A DNA stretch of 64,000 bases from Bradyrhizobium tropiciagri (GCF_018130505.1 NZ_JAFCKH010000018.1:45047-109046); one strand, 5' to 3'; numbered from the stretch's first letter, positions 33,791 through 43,631 are shown. Notes: generated by a model from the letters alone, not told the origin. Made by a program: numbers and translations.

Positions 33791-35383
33791 ATGTCCGACC
33801 AGTTCTCCAACTCGCAAGTGATCCGCAAGCCGGCCGTCAGTTCCAAGGGCGGCATCGTCGCCGCGCAGTCGCGCAAGGCGGCCGAGGTCGGCGCGGAAGT
33901 GCTGGCCGCCGGCGGCGATTGCGTCGACGCCGTGATCGCAACCACCTTTGCACTCGGCGTGGTGGAACCGTGGATGAGCGGCGCCGGCGGCGGCGGCGCC
34001 ATGGTGCTGTATCGCGCCCGCGAGAACCGCGTCGAGGTGATCGACTACGGCATGCGCGCGCCGGACAGCCTGCGCGTCGAGGACTACCCGCTGAGCCCGA
34101 GCGGCGTTGCCTCCGACATCTTCCCGTGGGCGCGGGTCAAGGACGACCGCAATCTGCACGGCCCCGGCTCGATCGCAGTGCCCGGCGTGGTCGCCGGCAT
34201 GGAGGAGGCGCATCGCCGCCACGCCAAACTGCCGTGGAAGGAGTTGCTGGCGCCGAGCGTCAAGCTCGCCGGCGAAGGTCTGTTGGTCGACTGGTGGACC
34301 ACCGCGATGATCTCGAGCTCCGCGGCCGATCTGCGGCGCTATCCCGCGAGCGCCGCGGCGTATTTGCAGGACGGCCTGCCGCCGAATGCGCAATGGGGCG
34401 TCAAGTCGGTCGTGCGCATGCCGCAGGACAAGCTCAAGGAGACGATGGCGCAGCTCGCCGCGGCGGGCGCGCGCGACTTCTATGAGGGTGACCTCGCCCG
34501 CAGCATCGCCGACGATATCCAGGCCGCGGGCGGCGCGCTGTCGGTGCGTGATCTCGCCGCGTTCCGCGCCCATCTGCGCGAGCCGCTGGCGATCCCCTAT
34601 CGTGGCGGCACCGTCTATGCGACGCCGGAACTGACCGCGGGCCCGACCATGGCGCGCACGCTCGGCCTGCTGCAGAAGGCGTTCGCGCCCGCGCGCGGCG
34701 GCCCGGACGCAGCCGCCTATACCGCCTATGTCGAGGCGCTGCAGGCGGCTTATCGCGAGCGGCTGCAGGGCATGGGCGATGCCGACGGCCGCCGTTCGCT
34801 CGGCGCGGAAGCGATCGCGCCCGCCTGCACCACGCATTTCTCCGCAGTCGACCGCGACGGCAACATGGCCGCGGTGACGCAGACGCTGCTGTCGACCTTC
34901 GGCTCGAAATTCGTGACGCCGAGCACCGGGCTCACCATGAACAACGGCATCATGTGGTTCGACCCGACGCAGGGCAATCCGAACTCGCTCGCCGCCGGCA
35001 AGCGCTGCCTGACCAACTACACGCCGGTGGTGGCGCAGGCCGCCGATGGCCGCCGGGTGGCAGTCGGAGCATCGGGCGGCCGCCGCATCCTGCCCGCGGT
35101 GTCGCAGTTGCTCTCCTTCGTGATGGATTTCGGCATGGACCTCGACGCCGCGATCCATCAGCCGCGGATCGACGCCAGCGAGGGCGCCGTCGTGATCGGT
35201 GACGTTCGCCTTCCCGCCGCGGCGCGCGACGCACTGCGCGGGCGCTACGACTATGAGGAGGCGCGGATCCAGAACCTGCCGATGAAGTTCGCCTGCCCGA
35301 GCGTCGTGCTGCGCAGCGGCGACACCAACAGCGGCGCCACCGAGCCGTTCCAGCCGTGGAGCGATGCGGTGGCCGAGGCGTAA
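33791..35383 (+). CDS. Gamma-glutamyltransferase family protein
   Basis: The 530-aa Ntn-hydrolase has GGIVAAQSRKAAEVGAEVLA near the N-terminus and VVEPWMSGAGGGGAMVLYRA. The autoprocessing/nucleophile Thr lies in CTTHFSAVDRDGNMAAVTQT. The downstream GLTMNNGIMWFDPTQGNPNS also fits. The enzyme should cleave or transfer gamma-glutamyl groups from glutathione-like substrates. No obvious signal peptide is seen, so it may be cytoplasmic, as in the GGT-like acylases. It is followed after 43 bases by a crotonase gene. Confidence 0.88.
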   Translation: MSDQFSNSQVIRKPAVSSKGGIVAAQSRKAAEVGAEVLAAGGDCVDAVIATTFALGVVEPWMSGAGGGGAMVLYRARENRVEVIDYGMRAPDSLRVEDYPLSPSGVASDIFPWARVKDDRNLHGPGSIAVPGVVAGMEEAHRRHAKLPWKELLAPSVKLAGEGLLVDWWTTAMISSSAADLRRYPASAAAYLQDGLPPNAQWGVKSVVRMPQDKLKETMAQLAAAGARDFYEGDLARSIADDIQAAGGALSVRDLAAFRAHLREPLAIPYRGGTVYATPELTAGPTMARTLGLLQKAFAPARGGPDAAAYTAYVEALQAAYRERLQGMGDADGRRSLGAEAIAPACTTHFSAVDRDGNMAAVTQTLLSTFGSKFVTPSTGLTMNNGIMWFDPTQGNPNSLAAGKRCLTNYTPVVAQAADGRRVAVGASGGRRILPAVSQLLSFVMDFGMDLDAAIHQPRIDASEGAVVIGDVRLPAAARDALRGRYDYEEARIQNLPMKFACPSVVLRSGDTNSGATEPFQPWSDAVAEA

Positions 35384-35426
35384 GCGGTCACTTCAGGCAT
35401 AACAACAACATCTCCGGGGAGACGTC

Positions 35427-36281
35427 ATGAGCTACGACCACATCACATGCGACGTTGACGGCTCCCTGATGATCCTGACGCTCAACCGTCCGGACAAGCT
35501 CAATGCCTATACCGGCACGATGGGCGCGGAGATCGCCGACGCTTTCCAGCGCGCCGATACCGACGACAATGTCCGCGCCGTGATCGTCACCGGCGCGGGG
35601 CGCGCGTTCTGCGCCGGCGCCGACGTTTCCGGCGGCGCCAAGAGTTTTGATACATCCGGCAGTCATGGCGCCGGTGTGTTTGCAAGCGCCGGCCAGCGCA
35701 GCGGCCGCTTCGTCGAGGCGATCTTCAATTGCCGGAAGCCTTCGATCGCGGCGATCAACGGCGCCGCGGTCGGTGTCGGCATCACCATGACGCTGCCGAT
35801 GGACGTGCGCATCGCGGCAAGGGGCGCCAAGATCGGCTTTATCTTTGCGCGCCGCGGCCTGGTGCCGGAAGCCGGCAGCGCCTGGTTCCTGCCAAAACTC
35901 GTCGGGCTGCCGCAGGCGCTGCGCTGGTCCCTCTCCGGCCGCACCTTCGATGCCGACGAGGCGCTCAAGGGCGGTCTCGTCGCCGACGTGGTCGAGCCTG
36001 CCGACCTGCTCGATCGCGCGCGGCAGATCGCCGAGGAGATGACCGCGGAGACCTCCGCGGTGTCGGTCGCGTTGACGCGCCAGCTACTGTGGCGCTTTGC
36101 CGGCGCGCCGGATCCGTTCGAACTGCTCGCGATCGACAAGCCGATGTCGATCGAGCGCGGCGGCCACGCGGATGTCCGCGAAGGCGTGCAGTCCTTCATC
36201 GAAAAGCGCAAGCCGGCCTTTCCCGGCAAGGTGTCGCAGGACATGCCGAGCCAGTATCCGTGGTGGCGACCGGCGGAATAG
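35427..36281 (+). CDS. Enoyl-CoA hydratase/isomerase family protein
   Basis: The 284-aa crotonase begins MSYDHITCDVDGSLMILTLN. It has VIVTGAGRAFCAGADVSGGA, IAAINGAAVGVGITMTLPMD and FARRGLVPEAGSAWFLPKLV with the acidic residue of EAGSAW. It is paralogous to the minus-strand hydratase at 32903 but in a different subfamily. A GGGGAGA site precedes ATG 35427. It probably forms an operon with the gamma-glutamyltransferase-like gene, although the metabolic link is unclear. Confidence 0.88.
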   Translation: MSYDHITCDVDGSLMILTLNRPDKLNAYTGTMGAEIADAFQRADTDDNVRAVIVTGAGRAFCAGADVSGGAKSFDTSGSHGAGVFASAGQRSGRFVEAIFNCRKPSIAAINGAAVGVGITMTLPMDVRIAARGAKIGFIFARRGLVPEAGSAWFLPKLVGLPQALRWSLSGRTFDADEALKGGLVADVVEPADLLDRARQIAEEMTAETSAVSVALTRQLLWRFAGAPDPFELLAIDKPMSIERGGHADVREGVQSFIEKRKPAFPGKVSQDMPSQYPWWRPAE

Positions 36282-36310
36282 CGTGACGGCGGCGGGGTGA
36301 GGTCCATCCA

Positions 36311-36605
36311 TCGTCGTCCTGGCGAAAGCCAGGACCGATAACTACCGCGTTTGATTGTAGACGGGATTATCGCCGCAGCGCTGCGCAATCACGAACAGCC
36401 GGGGTAATGGGTCCTGGCTTTCGCCAGGACGACAGCGAAAATGAGGTAATTAGACGCAATGACACGCCACACGCACCGCCGTCGTCCCGGCGAAGGCCGG
36501 GACCCATAACCACAGCGTTGCGTTGTTGAGGAAGGCCGAGGCCCCAGCGTCGCGCCATAACTTACATTCGTGGTTATGGGTCCCGGCCTTCGCCGGGACG
36601 ACACT
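36311..36605. repeat. Four dispersed palindromic (REP-like) elements in two inverted pairs
   Basis: Copies at about 36311-36342, 36405-36435, 36478-36511 and 36571-36603 share the core CGTCCYGGCGAARGCCRGGAC plus an ATAAC end, alternating in orientation. Each can fold alone and neighbouring copies can pair. The stretch of about 345 bases between the hydratase and the dehydrogenase operon holds nothing else visible. Confidence 0.8.
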
Positions 36606-36626
36606 AGTTGCTGGTCCGCTATCGCA

Positions 36627-38897
36627 TCAAACTGACAACCCCATCACCACTTCCTCGATCCGGATCGGAAACCGGCGCACCCGGACGCCCGTTGCGTGCC
36701 AGACGGCGTTGGCGACGGCGCCGGCGCTGCCGGTGATGCCGATCTCGCCGACGCCCTTGATGCCGAGTGGATTGACGTGCGGATCGTGCTCGTCGACGGT
36801 GATGACGTCCATCGGCGGCACGTCAGCATTCACCGGCACATGGTACTCGGCGAGGTTGGCGTTCAGGATGCGGCCTGAACGATGGTCCATCACCGCCTCC
36901 TCGTGCAGCGCGAACGAGATGCCCCAGATCATGCCGCCATAGAGCTGGCTCTGCACCAGCAGCGGGTTGATGATGCGGCCCGCGGCGAACGCGCCGACCA
37001 TCCGCGTGACACGGATCTGGCCGAGTTCCGGATCGACCTTCACTTCGGCGAACACCGCGCCGTGCGAATGCATCGCGTATTGCGATTGCGCCGCGGGATC
37101 GGCCGCGCCGGTGCCGGTGGCATCGATCTCGGCCACGCCGGCGCGCGCCAGGATGTCGGCGTAGCTCTCGCTGCGCGCATCGTCGTCGCGGCGATGCAGC
37201 CGGCCGGCCCGCGCGATCACGCCGGCATTGCCGGCGCCGTAGAGCGGCGAGCGCTCATTGGAGGTCGCGAACTCGGCGAGCTTCGCGATCACCGCCGCGC
37301 CGGCGTTGTGGATCGCGGCGCCGACGGTCGCGGTGTGCGCCGAGCCGCCGGCTATGCCGGCATCGGGCAGGTCCGAGGTGCCGGACCGGAACGCGACCTG
37401 GTCGAGATCGAGGCCAAGGGCGTCGGCCGAGATCTGCGCCAGCGCGGTCCAGGCACCCTGCCCCATGTCATGCGCGCCGGTCTCCATCGCGCCGGAGCCG
37501 TCGACACGGATCACCGCACGCGCATTGCCCTGGAACATCAGCGCCGGGAAGGTCGCGGTGCCCATGCCCCAGCCGACCAGAAAGCCGTTCTCGTCGCGCA
37601 TCTGCTTCGGCGCCAGCGGACGCCGCGCCCAGCCGAAGCGTTCGGCGGCCCTGGCGTAGCACTGCCGCAGCGCCTTCGATGAGAACGGCTTGCCGGTGGT
37701 CGGCTCGACCTCGGCGTAGTTCTTCAGCCGGAACTCGAGCGGATCGATGCCGCAGGCGAACGCGGCCTCGTCGATCGCGCTCTCCAGCGCGATCGAGCCG
37801 GTGGCCTCACCCGGCGCACGCATGAACAGCGGCGTGCCGGTGTCGACGCGCACCGCCTCATGCGCGGTGCGGATCGCGGGCGATGCGTAGAGCGTGTGCG
37901 AGGCGTCGGCGGCGGGCTCGTAGAAATCGTCGAAGCTCGACGTCGTGACGCGCGCCTCGTGATCGATCGCGGTCAGCATGCCGGCCTCGTCAGTGCCGAT
38001 GCGGATGCGCTGCCGGGTCTGCGGACGATGGCCGACCGGGCCATACATCTGGCTGCGGCGCAGCACCAGCTTGACCGGACGCCCGACCAGTCTCGCTGCC
38101 ATGACACCGAGCACCTGCGGGCCCGACACCAGTCCCTTGGAGCCGAAACCGCCGCCGAGGAACGGGCTGTTGATGTGGATGTTGCCGGGCGGAATGCCGA
38201 ACAGCCCGGCGATCCGCATCTGTGCCATCGCCATGCCCTGGCTCGGCGTGTCGATGAACAGACGGTCGCCGTCCCACACCGCGACGATCGCGTGCGGCTC
38301 CATCGCATTGTGATACTGCGCCGGGGTCTCGTAGGTCGCATCGGTCAGCTTCGACGCCGCGGCAAGGCCGGCATCGATGTCGCCGTGCCGGACTTCGGCC
38401 GGGTTGCCGATCCCGACCACCGGCGGCGCATAGGGCTCGCCGGCGTCAAGGCCGACGCGCGCGATCTCGACCTGGTAGCGCGGCGACAGCAGCGCCGCGC
38501 CTTCGGTCGCCGCCTCCAGCGTCTCGGCGATCACGACCGCGATCGCCTGGTTGGCGTAGCGCACCTCGTCGCTCTGCAGCAGCTCCATCTTGAAGGCGAA
38601 CGGATTGCCCTTGGCGTCCGGATCCTCCGCCAATTCCGGCTTATGCGCCGGCGTCATCACGTCGACGACACCGGGATGGCGCTTTGCGGCGGCGACGTCG
38701 AGCGACTTGACGCGGCCGCGCGCGACGCAGCTGGTCGCGATCACGGCATAGAGCATGCCGGGCGGATGGTTGTCGGCGGCATAGCGCGCCTTGCCGGTCA
38801 CCTTCAGCACGCCGTCGGTGCGGGTGCGCGGCTGGCCGATATTCGAGCCGTGCCGGAGATGGGCGGGGTCGCGGGATAGACTGATCTCAAGCGTCAT
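36627..38897 (-). CDS. Xanthine dehydrogenase-family molybdopterin-binding subunit
   Basis: The 756-aa large subunit starts IGQPRTRTDGVLKVTGKARY. It contains NSPFLGGGFGSKGLVSGPQV (molybdopterin contact), FMRAPGEATGSIALESAIDE and the closing IKGVGEIGITGSAGAVANAV, whose Glu is the catalytic base. It is the third gene of a 2Fe-2S/FAD/Mo operon. The substrate could be a purine, aldehyde or aromatic ring; the active-site pattern alone does not decide. Only 3 bases separate it from the FAD subunit gene. Confidence 0.92.
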   Translation of the reverse strand: MTLEISLSRDPAHLRHGSNIGQPRTRTDGVLKVTGKARYAADNHPPGMLYAVIATSCVARGRVKSLDVAAAKRHPGVVDVMTPAHKPELAEDPDAKGNPFAFKMELLQSDEVRYANQAIAVVIAETLEAATEGAALLSPRYQVEIARVGLDAGEPYAPPVVGIGNPAEVRHGDIDAGLAAASKLTDATYETPAQYHNAMEPHAIVAVWDGDRLFIDTPSQGMAMAQMRIAGLFGIPPGNIHINSPFLGGGFGSKGLVSGPQVLGVMAARLVGRPVKLVLRRSQMYGPVGHRPQTRQRIRIGTDEAGMLTAIDHEARVTTSSFDDFYEPAADASHTLYASPAIRTAHEAVRVDTGTPLFMRAPGEATGSIALESAIDEAAFACGIDPLEFRLKNYAEVEPTTGKPFSSKALRQCYARAAERFGWARRPLAPKQMRDENGFLVGWGMGTATFPALMFQGNARAVIRVDGSGAMETGAHDMGQGAWTALAQISADALGLDLDQVAFRSGTSDLPDAGIAGGSAHTATVGAAIHNAGAAVIAKLAEFATSNERSPLYGAGNAGVIARAGRLHRRDDDARSESYADILARAGVAEIDATGTGAADPAAQSQYAMHSHGAVFAEVKVDPELGQIRVTRMVGAFAAGRIINPLLVQSQLYGGMIWGISFALHEEAVMDHRSGRILNANLAEYHVPVNADVPPMDVITVDEHDPHVNPLGIKGVGEIGITGSAGAVANAVWHATGVRVRRFPIRIEEVVMGLSV

Positions 38898-38900
38898 ACG

Positions 38901-39947
38901 TCACGCTCCTGCTGGCGAAGAGAAGGGAGAGGCCGGCAGCGCGGCAATGCGCGCCGGCGTGCCTTGCGCGGCAAGGCTGAGCGCGCGCGCGACGATGCGC
39001 TGCGCGAGCTCGATCTTGAAGGCGTTGTCGCCGGAGGGCTTTGCGCCGGCGAGCGCGGCGCGCGCCGCGTCGCGATAGATCAACGCATCGAGCGGCGCGC
39101 CCGCCAGCATTTGCTCGGCCTCGCGCGCCCGCCACGGTTTGGCCGCGACGCCGCCGAGCGCCAGCCGCGCCTCGCGGATGGTGCCGTCCTCGATGCGCAG
39201 GTGAGCCGCGGCGGAGACCACCGCAAACGCATAGGACGTGCGCTCGCGCACCTTGATGTAGCGCGCATGCGCGGCGAAGCTTTGCGCCGCGGCCGGCAGG
39301 CGCAGCGCGACGATCAGGTCGCCTCGTTCCAGCTCGGTCTCGCGCTCCGGCGTCTCGCCCGGCAGGCGATGCAGCGCCTCCAGCGGCAACTCGCGCCGGC
39401 CGCCCTTGCCCTCGATCTCGACCACGGCATCAAGCGCAACCAGCGGCACGCAGAAGTCGGACGGATGGGTCGCGATGCAACCGTCGCTCCAGCCGAGCAC
39501 GGCATGCAGGCGGTTCTCGCCCTGCAGCGCGTCGCAGCCGGCGCCCGGCCAGCGCTTGTTGCAGGCACTGCCGGCGTCGTAGAAGTACGCGCAGCGCGTC
39601 CGCTGCATCAGATTGCCGCCGACGGTCGCGGCATTGCGCAGCTGCGCTGATGCGCCCGACAGCAGCGCCTCGGCGACCGCCGGATAGGCGTAGGCAAACT
39701 CGGGGTCATGTGCGAGGTCGGCGTTGCGCACCAGCGCGCCGATCCGCAACCCGCCGTCGGCGAGCCGCTCGACGCGGTCGAGCCCGGGCAGGTGCGTGAC
39801 GTCGACGAGACGGCTCGGCCGGCTGACGCCCCCCTTCATCAAATCGAGCAGGTTAGTGCCGGACGCAAGATAGGCCGCGCCCTTTTCGGAGGCCGCCGCG
39901 ATCGCATCCGCGACGCTGGCCGGCCTGACATAATCGAAGTTCATCAT
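38901..39947 (-). CDS. Xanthine dehydrogenase-family FAD-binding subunit
   Basis: The 348-aa product begins MMNFDYVRPASVADAIAAAS, with the FAD loop AAYLASGTNLLDLMKGGVSR and LRNAATVGGNLMQRTRCAYF. Those motifs define the CO-dehydrogenase flavoprotein fold. The extra cysteines (C-A-Y-F-Y-D, then a C-N-K block) occur in members that hold an additional 4Fe-4S cluster, such as 4-hydroxybenzoyl-CoA reductase relatives. Its start overlaps the stop of the 2Fe-2S gene (ATGA). Confidence 0.9.
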   Translation of the reverse strand: MMNFDYVRPASVADAIAAASEKGAAYLASGTNLLDLMKGGVSRPSRLVDVTHLPGLDRVERLADGGLRIGALVRNADLAHDPEFAYAYPAVAEALLSGASAQLRNAATVGGNLMQRTRCAYFYDAGSACNKRWPGAGCDALQGENRLHAVLGWSDGCIATHPSDFCVPLVALDAVVEIEGKGGRRELPLEALHRLPGETPERETELERGDLIVALRLPAAAQSFAAHARYIKVRERTSYAFAVVSAAAHLRIEDGTIREARLALGGVAAKPWRAREAEQMLAGAPLDALIYRDAARAALAGAKPSGDNAFKIELAQRIVARALSLAAQGTPARIAALPASPFSSPAGA

Positions 39948-40441
39948 GCGGAGCGCCTCCGGCTAGTAGCAGTCATGTTGTCTTGCGCCTCGAGCACGGC
40001 CTTGGTGATCCCGGCGTACGCGCCGCAGCGGCAGAGATTGCCGCTCATGCATTCGCGCACCCGCTCGGGATCGTTGCCGGCCTGGCCTTCCTCGATCAGG
40101 CCGATCGCGCTCATCACCTGGCCCGGGGTGCAGAAGCCGCACTGGAAGCCGTCATGGGCGATGAAGGCGGCCTGCACCGGATGCAGCTCGTCGCCCTGCG
40201 CGACGCCTTCGATGGTCAGGATCTCGGCACCGTCATGGCTGACGGCGAGCGCGAGGCAGGAATTGATGCGGCGACCGTCGACCAGGATGGTGCAGGCGCC
40301 GCATTGGCCGCGGTCGCAGCCCTTCTTGGTGCCGGTGAGGTCGAGCCGCTCGCGCAAGAGGTCGAGCAGCGTGACGCGGGGGTCGTCGAGCGCAATGTCC
40401 CGCCGGACGCCGTTGATGGTGAGGGTAATTGGGAGATTCAT
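39944..40441 (-). CDS. (2Fe-2S)-binding subunit of a xanthine dehydrogenase-family enzyme
   Basis: ATG 40441 gives 165 aa. The plant-type ferredoxin cluster is GCDRGQCGACTILVDGRRIN followed by SC. The second cluster, in the helical domain, is FQCGFCTPGQVMSA and MSGNLCRCGAYAGITKAV. It passes electrons from the Mo site to FAD. It is the first gene of the operon and is divergent from the TetR gene across about 150 bases. Confidence 0.92.
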   Translation of the reverse strand: MNLPITLTINGVRRDIALDDPRVTLLDLLRERLDLTGTKKGCDRGQCGACTILVDGRRINSCLALAVSHDGAEILTIEGVAQGDELHPVQAAFIAHDGFQCGFCTPGQVMSAIGLIEEGQAGNDPERVRECMSGNLCRCGAYAGITKAVLEAQDNMTATSRRRSA

Positions 40442-40595
40442 GCAGGGCTCCGATCCGTGTATGGTCGGTTGAATCGAGGCAACGCGATCCCGTGGCCGCC
40501 GATCGTTAGGATCGGCGCGCCTTGTCAGGCCGGATGCTGGTCGCCATATACGGAGGCATCCTCCGGTTAACAAGGGAGGGTGAGAAGAAAAAGGA

Positions 40596-41234
40596 ATGGC
40601 CGGTCGATCAACAGAAATTGTCCGCAAGCCGCGCGCGGATGCAGTGCGCAACCGCGAGCGCGTGCTCGAATCCGCCAAGGCCGTGTTCTCGGCCGGCGGC
40701 AGCGAGGCGAGTCTCGAGGCGGTGGCGCGGCACGCCGGCGTCGGCATCGGCACGCTCTATCGCCACTTCCCGACCCGCGAGGCGCTCTATGAAGCGGTCT
40801 ATCGCCGCGAGGTCGAGCAACTCGGCGATCTGGCCGAGCAACTGGAGGACGCGCCCGAGCCGGTCGAGGCGCTGCGGCGCTGGCTGCGCGCCAATGTCCA
40901 GTTCGTCGCGACCAAGAAGGGCATGATCTCGGCGCTGGCGCTGGTCGCACACGGCTCGAGCGAGCTGCACGCCTATTCGTTCGAGCGCCTCACCAAGGCG
41001 ATCGACACCCTGCTCGCGCGCGCGGTCACAGCCGGCGCAATCCGCGAGGACATCAGCGCCGAGGACGTGCTGCGCGCGCTGATCGGCATGTGCTACATGC
41101 ACGACCAGCCCGGCTGGCAGGCCACGACGCTGCGGCTGCTGGATGTGTTCGTGGATGGCCTGCGCCTGCGGCCGGCGGATCGCACCGCCGGCGCCAAGCC
41201 TGCGAAGAACGCCGGTCGAAAGACAGCGAGCTAA
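40596..41234 (+). CDS. TetR/AcrR-family regulator
   Basis: The 212-aa product has the TetR helix-turn-helix in SLEAVARHAGVGIGTLYRHF followed by PTREALYEAVYRRE. The C-terminal ligand domain is diverse. Divergent placement next to the dehydrogenase operon suggests it represses that operon and itself. The C-terminal tail is Lys/Arg/Ala-rich. A terminator-like hairpin follows at 41382. Confidence 0.88.
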   Translation: MAGRSTEIVRKPRADAVRNRERVLESAKAVFSAGGSEASLEAVARHAGVGIGTLYRHFPTREALYEAVYRREVEQLGDLAEQLEDAPEPVEALRRWLRANVQFVATKKGMISALALVAHGSSELHAYSFERLTKAIDTLLARAVTAGAIREDISAEDVLRALIGMCYMHDQPGWQATTLRLLDVFVDGLRLRPADRTAGAKPAKNAGRKTAS

Positions 41235-41381
41235 CCGCTAGCCCGCATGAGCGCCGCGACATCCGCGCCGGGCTTGCCGCGTTCGCCGGTGACAAACGCG
41301 ACGATGTTCAAAAGTGCACAGACGGCCGGTTCGGCCTTTGATAAAGCGCGGGAATTGCCAGACTAGGATATACTTTCGATC

Positions 41382-41408
41382 AGCCCGGCCATCGTGCCGG
41401 GCTTTTCG
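41382..41408 (+). terminator. Rho-independent terminator
   Basis: The arms AGCCCGGC and GCCGGGCT surround a 6-base loop and are followed by a TTTTCG tail. It ends transcription from the TetR gene, and it lies just beyond the stop of the small convergent gene. Confidence 0.7.
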
Positions 41409-41436
41409 TTGCCATGTCGCCGGCGGCGCGCTGAGT

Positions 41437-41622
41437 TCAGGGGCGTCCGGTGCGTGGCCGCAGCCATCTCATGATGATCGCAAGCGGCGTTCGCCGGCTG
41501 CGCGGCAGGTGGTGCCGTTGCAGCGCGGCTTTTGCGAAGGCCGATGCCTGCGCGCCGGACTGGCGCTTGTCGCGCGCCAGTGACATCCACTCGCGAATGA
41601 CGTCGCGTCGTATCCTGGACAT
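41437..41622 (-). CDS. Small basic hypothetical protein (61 aa)
   Basis: The product begins MSRIRRDVIREWMSLARDKR and ends IIMRWLRPRTGRP. AGGGA precedes ATG 41622. It is strongly basic with one amphipathic helix. It follows the 147-aa gene on the same strand after about 20 bases, so they are likely co-transcribed. The family is unknown to me. Confidence 0.5.
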   Translation of the reverse strand: MSRIRRDVIREWMSLARDKRQSGAQASAFAKAALQRHHLPRSRRTPLAIIMRWLRPRTGRP

Positions 41623-41642
41623 CTGAAATTCCCTTGATCTGA

Positions 41643-42086
41643 TCACGCCGCCATTTGCATCGGGTGGGCCTGCGACCGCCGCGCCGACAGCGCAGAGCCA
41701 CATTGATGCACGATGCCCTGCTCGACGACGAAGCCGCGCCGTTCCAGCGAGGCGCGCAGGCCCTGGCTCGCCGCCTCCTTCTGCGCGTCGACCCAGACCA
41801 CCAGCACGGCGCGGGCGCTGAGGAAATTGGTCAGCCAGTCGAGCGTCGGCTCGAGCGCGAGCAGCGTGCGCCGCCGCCAGTCGACCAGCGCGACGTCGTA
41901 CTGGCCGGCGGGTCGGCCGCAATTGCCGGTCGACGCCGCGCGCGAGAAGCCGCGCCGGTGCATCTCGAGCATCAGCTCCATGCTCTTCGAGCCGGCCACG
42001 ACGATGCGCTGCTGCGGCGAGCAGCCGGCCAGCGCGATCATCGGCTCGATAATCCTGTCGCCGGTAGCAAATTGAAGCGAAGACAT
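41643..42086 (-). CDS. Hypothetical protein (147 aa), Rossmann-like
   Basis: From ATG 42086 the product reads MSSLQFATGDRIIEPMIALA, then RIVVAGSKSMELMLEMHRRG and YDVALVDWRRRTLLALEPTL. The alternating strand-helix pattern resembles the SAM-methyltransferase-like Rossmann fold without its glycine-rich motif. Longer frames starting at 42296 include unlikely sequence. The function is unknown. Confidence 0.55.
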   Translation of the reverse strand: MSSLQFATGDRIIEPMIALAGCSPQQRIVVAGSKSMELMLEMHRRGFSRAASTGNCGRPAGQYDVALVDWRRRTLLALEPTLDWLTNFLSARAVLVVWVDAQKEAASQGLRASLERRGFVVEQGIVHQCGSALSARRSQAHPMQMAA

Positions 42087-42283
42087 GATGTCACCCGTTC
42101 TCGTTCGCTCGCGTGCCCGGCCGAGCGGCCGGTAATGCGCAGGAGCGCGTGAATTCGGGATCAATATCTTCAGTGCGGGATATGAATTCGAGAGCGCTGC
42201 ATGCGCCGCGGCATATGCGGCGCATAGGATCGCGGCGGCAACAACTCTGATTGGAGCGATCTTTGAACGATCGCTCGCAGAGT

Positions 42284-42359
42284 CCGTAGCCCGCATGAGC
42301 GGAGCGACATGCGGGGTCGCATTCGAGACCCGGATGTCGCTTCGCTCATCCGGGCTACC
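42284..42359. repeat. Palindromic intergenic repeat
   Basis: GTAGCCCGCATGAGCGGAGC and, inverted, GCTTCGCTCATCCGGGCTAC form long arms around a short centre. This is a common Bradyrhizobium-type intergenic repeat. It lies 7 bases beyond the dadA stop and may act as a transcript-end hairpin. Confidence 0.7.
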
Positions 42360-42365
42360 TGAAAG

Positions 42366-43631
42366 CTAGCCAAACCTTTGATCGTAGCGGCTGATCGACA
42401 GGTCCTTGGTATCGATCTCCGGCGTCTTGCCCGACAGCATGTCGGCCAGCACGCGGCCCGAGCCGCAGGCCATGGTCCAGCCGAGCGTGCCGTGGCCGGT
42501 GTTGAGGTGCAGATTGGCGAAGCGCGTCTTGCCGATCACCGGCGGACCATCCGGCGTCATCGGGCGCAGGCCGCACCAGAAGGTCGCCCGGGCGAGATCG
42601 CCGCCGCGCGGAAACAGCTCGGTCAGCGAATGATCCAGCGTGGCGCGCCGCGCCGGATAGAGCTCCTTCGAATAGCCGGAGATCTCCGCGGTGCCGCCGA
42701 CCCGGATGCGGTCCCCTAACCGCGTGATCGCGACCTTGTAGCTCTCGTCCATCACGGTGGATTCCGGCGCGCTGGACGCGTCCGTGATCGGCACCGTGAT
42801 CGAATAGCCCTTCACCGGATAGACCGGCAGCGAGATGCCGAGCGGCCGCGCGAGGATCGGCGAGAAGCTGCCGAGCGCCAGCACATACGCATCGGCGGTC
42901 ATCACGCCGGCGCTGGTCGCGACGCCGGTAATGCGTGTCGCGTCCGCGTTCAATCCATCGATGCCGACATTGAAGTTGAAACGCACGCCGAGCTTCTCGG
43001 CTTCCAGCGCCAGCGCCTGGGTGAACATGTGGCAGTCGCCGGTCTCGTCCTGCGGCAAACGAAGCCCGCCGGCGATCTTGTCCTTGACCTGTGCCAGCGC
43101 CGGCTCGGCCGCGATGCAGCCGTCGCGATCGAGCACTTCATACGGCACACCGTACTGCTTGAGCACGGCGATATCCTCGCCGGTGCCGTCGAGCTGGGCC
43201 TGGTAGCGGAACAGCTGCAGCGTGCCGCGGTCGCGTTCGTCGTAGCGGATGCCGATCTCGGCGCGCAGCGCGCGCAGGCAGTCGCGGCTGTATTCCGCGA
43301 TCGGGATCATCCGGCTCTTGTTCACCGCGTAGCGCGCCGAGGTGCAGTTGCGCAGCATCTTGAGCAGCCACCACCACATCACCGGATCGAGCTTGGGGCG
43401 GATCACCAGCGGGCCGTGCTTCATCAACAGCCACTTCACCGCCTTCACCGGCACGCCGGGACCGGCCCAGGGCGAGGAGTAGCCGGGCGACACCTCGCCG
43501 GCATTGGCAAAGGAGGTTTCGAGCGCTGGCTTCGGCTGACGGTCGATCACCGTCACCTCGTGGCCGGCGCGCGCGAGATAATAGGCCGAGGTGACGCCGA
43601 TCACGCCACTGCCGAGAACAAGGACCTTCAC
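42366..43631 (-). CDS. dadA: D-amino acid dehydrogenase
   Basis: The 421-aa FAD enzyme starts [20 protein letters not shown] and continues [20 protein letters not shown] and [17 protein letters not shown], all hallmark DadA blocks. The C-terminus has [15 protein letters not shown] and [20 protein letters not shown]. It oxidises D-amino acids (classically D-alanine) to keto acids at the membrane. The aminotransferase gene lies upstream on the same strand with a 106-base gap. No alanine racemase is in the window. Confidence 0.92.
   Translation of the reverse strand: MKVLVLGSGVIGVTSAYYLARAGHEVTVIDRQPKPALETSFANAGEVSPGYSSPWAGPGVPVKAVKWLLMKHGPLVIRPKLDPVMWWWLLKMLRNCTSARYAVNKSRMIPIAEYSRDCLRALRAEIGIRYDERDRGTLQLFRYQAQLDGTGEDIAVLKQYGVPYEVLDRDGCIAAEPALAQVKDKIAGGLRLPQDETGDCHMFTQALALEAEKLGVRFNFNVGIDGLNADATRITGVATSAGVMTADAYVLALGSFSPILARPLGISLPVYPVKGYSITVPITDASSAPESTVMDESYKVAITRLGDRIRVGGTAEISGYSKELYPARRATLDHSLTELFPRGGDLARATFWCGLRPMTPDGPPVIGKTRFANLHLNTGHGTLGWTMACGSGRVLADMLSGKTPEIDTKDLSISRYDQRFG

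Noticed and set aside
32903-35158. Minus-strand frame of about 750 codons continuing upstream of the enoyl-CoA hydratase
   Set aside because: Only the last 257 codons read as a protein. The rest is the shadow of the gamma-glutamyltransferase gene.
36311-36605. Regularly spaced repeats as a CRISPR array
   Set aside because: There are only four units, in alternating orientation with unequal spacing and no cas genes. They are REP-like palindromes.
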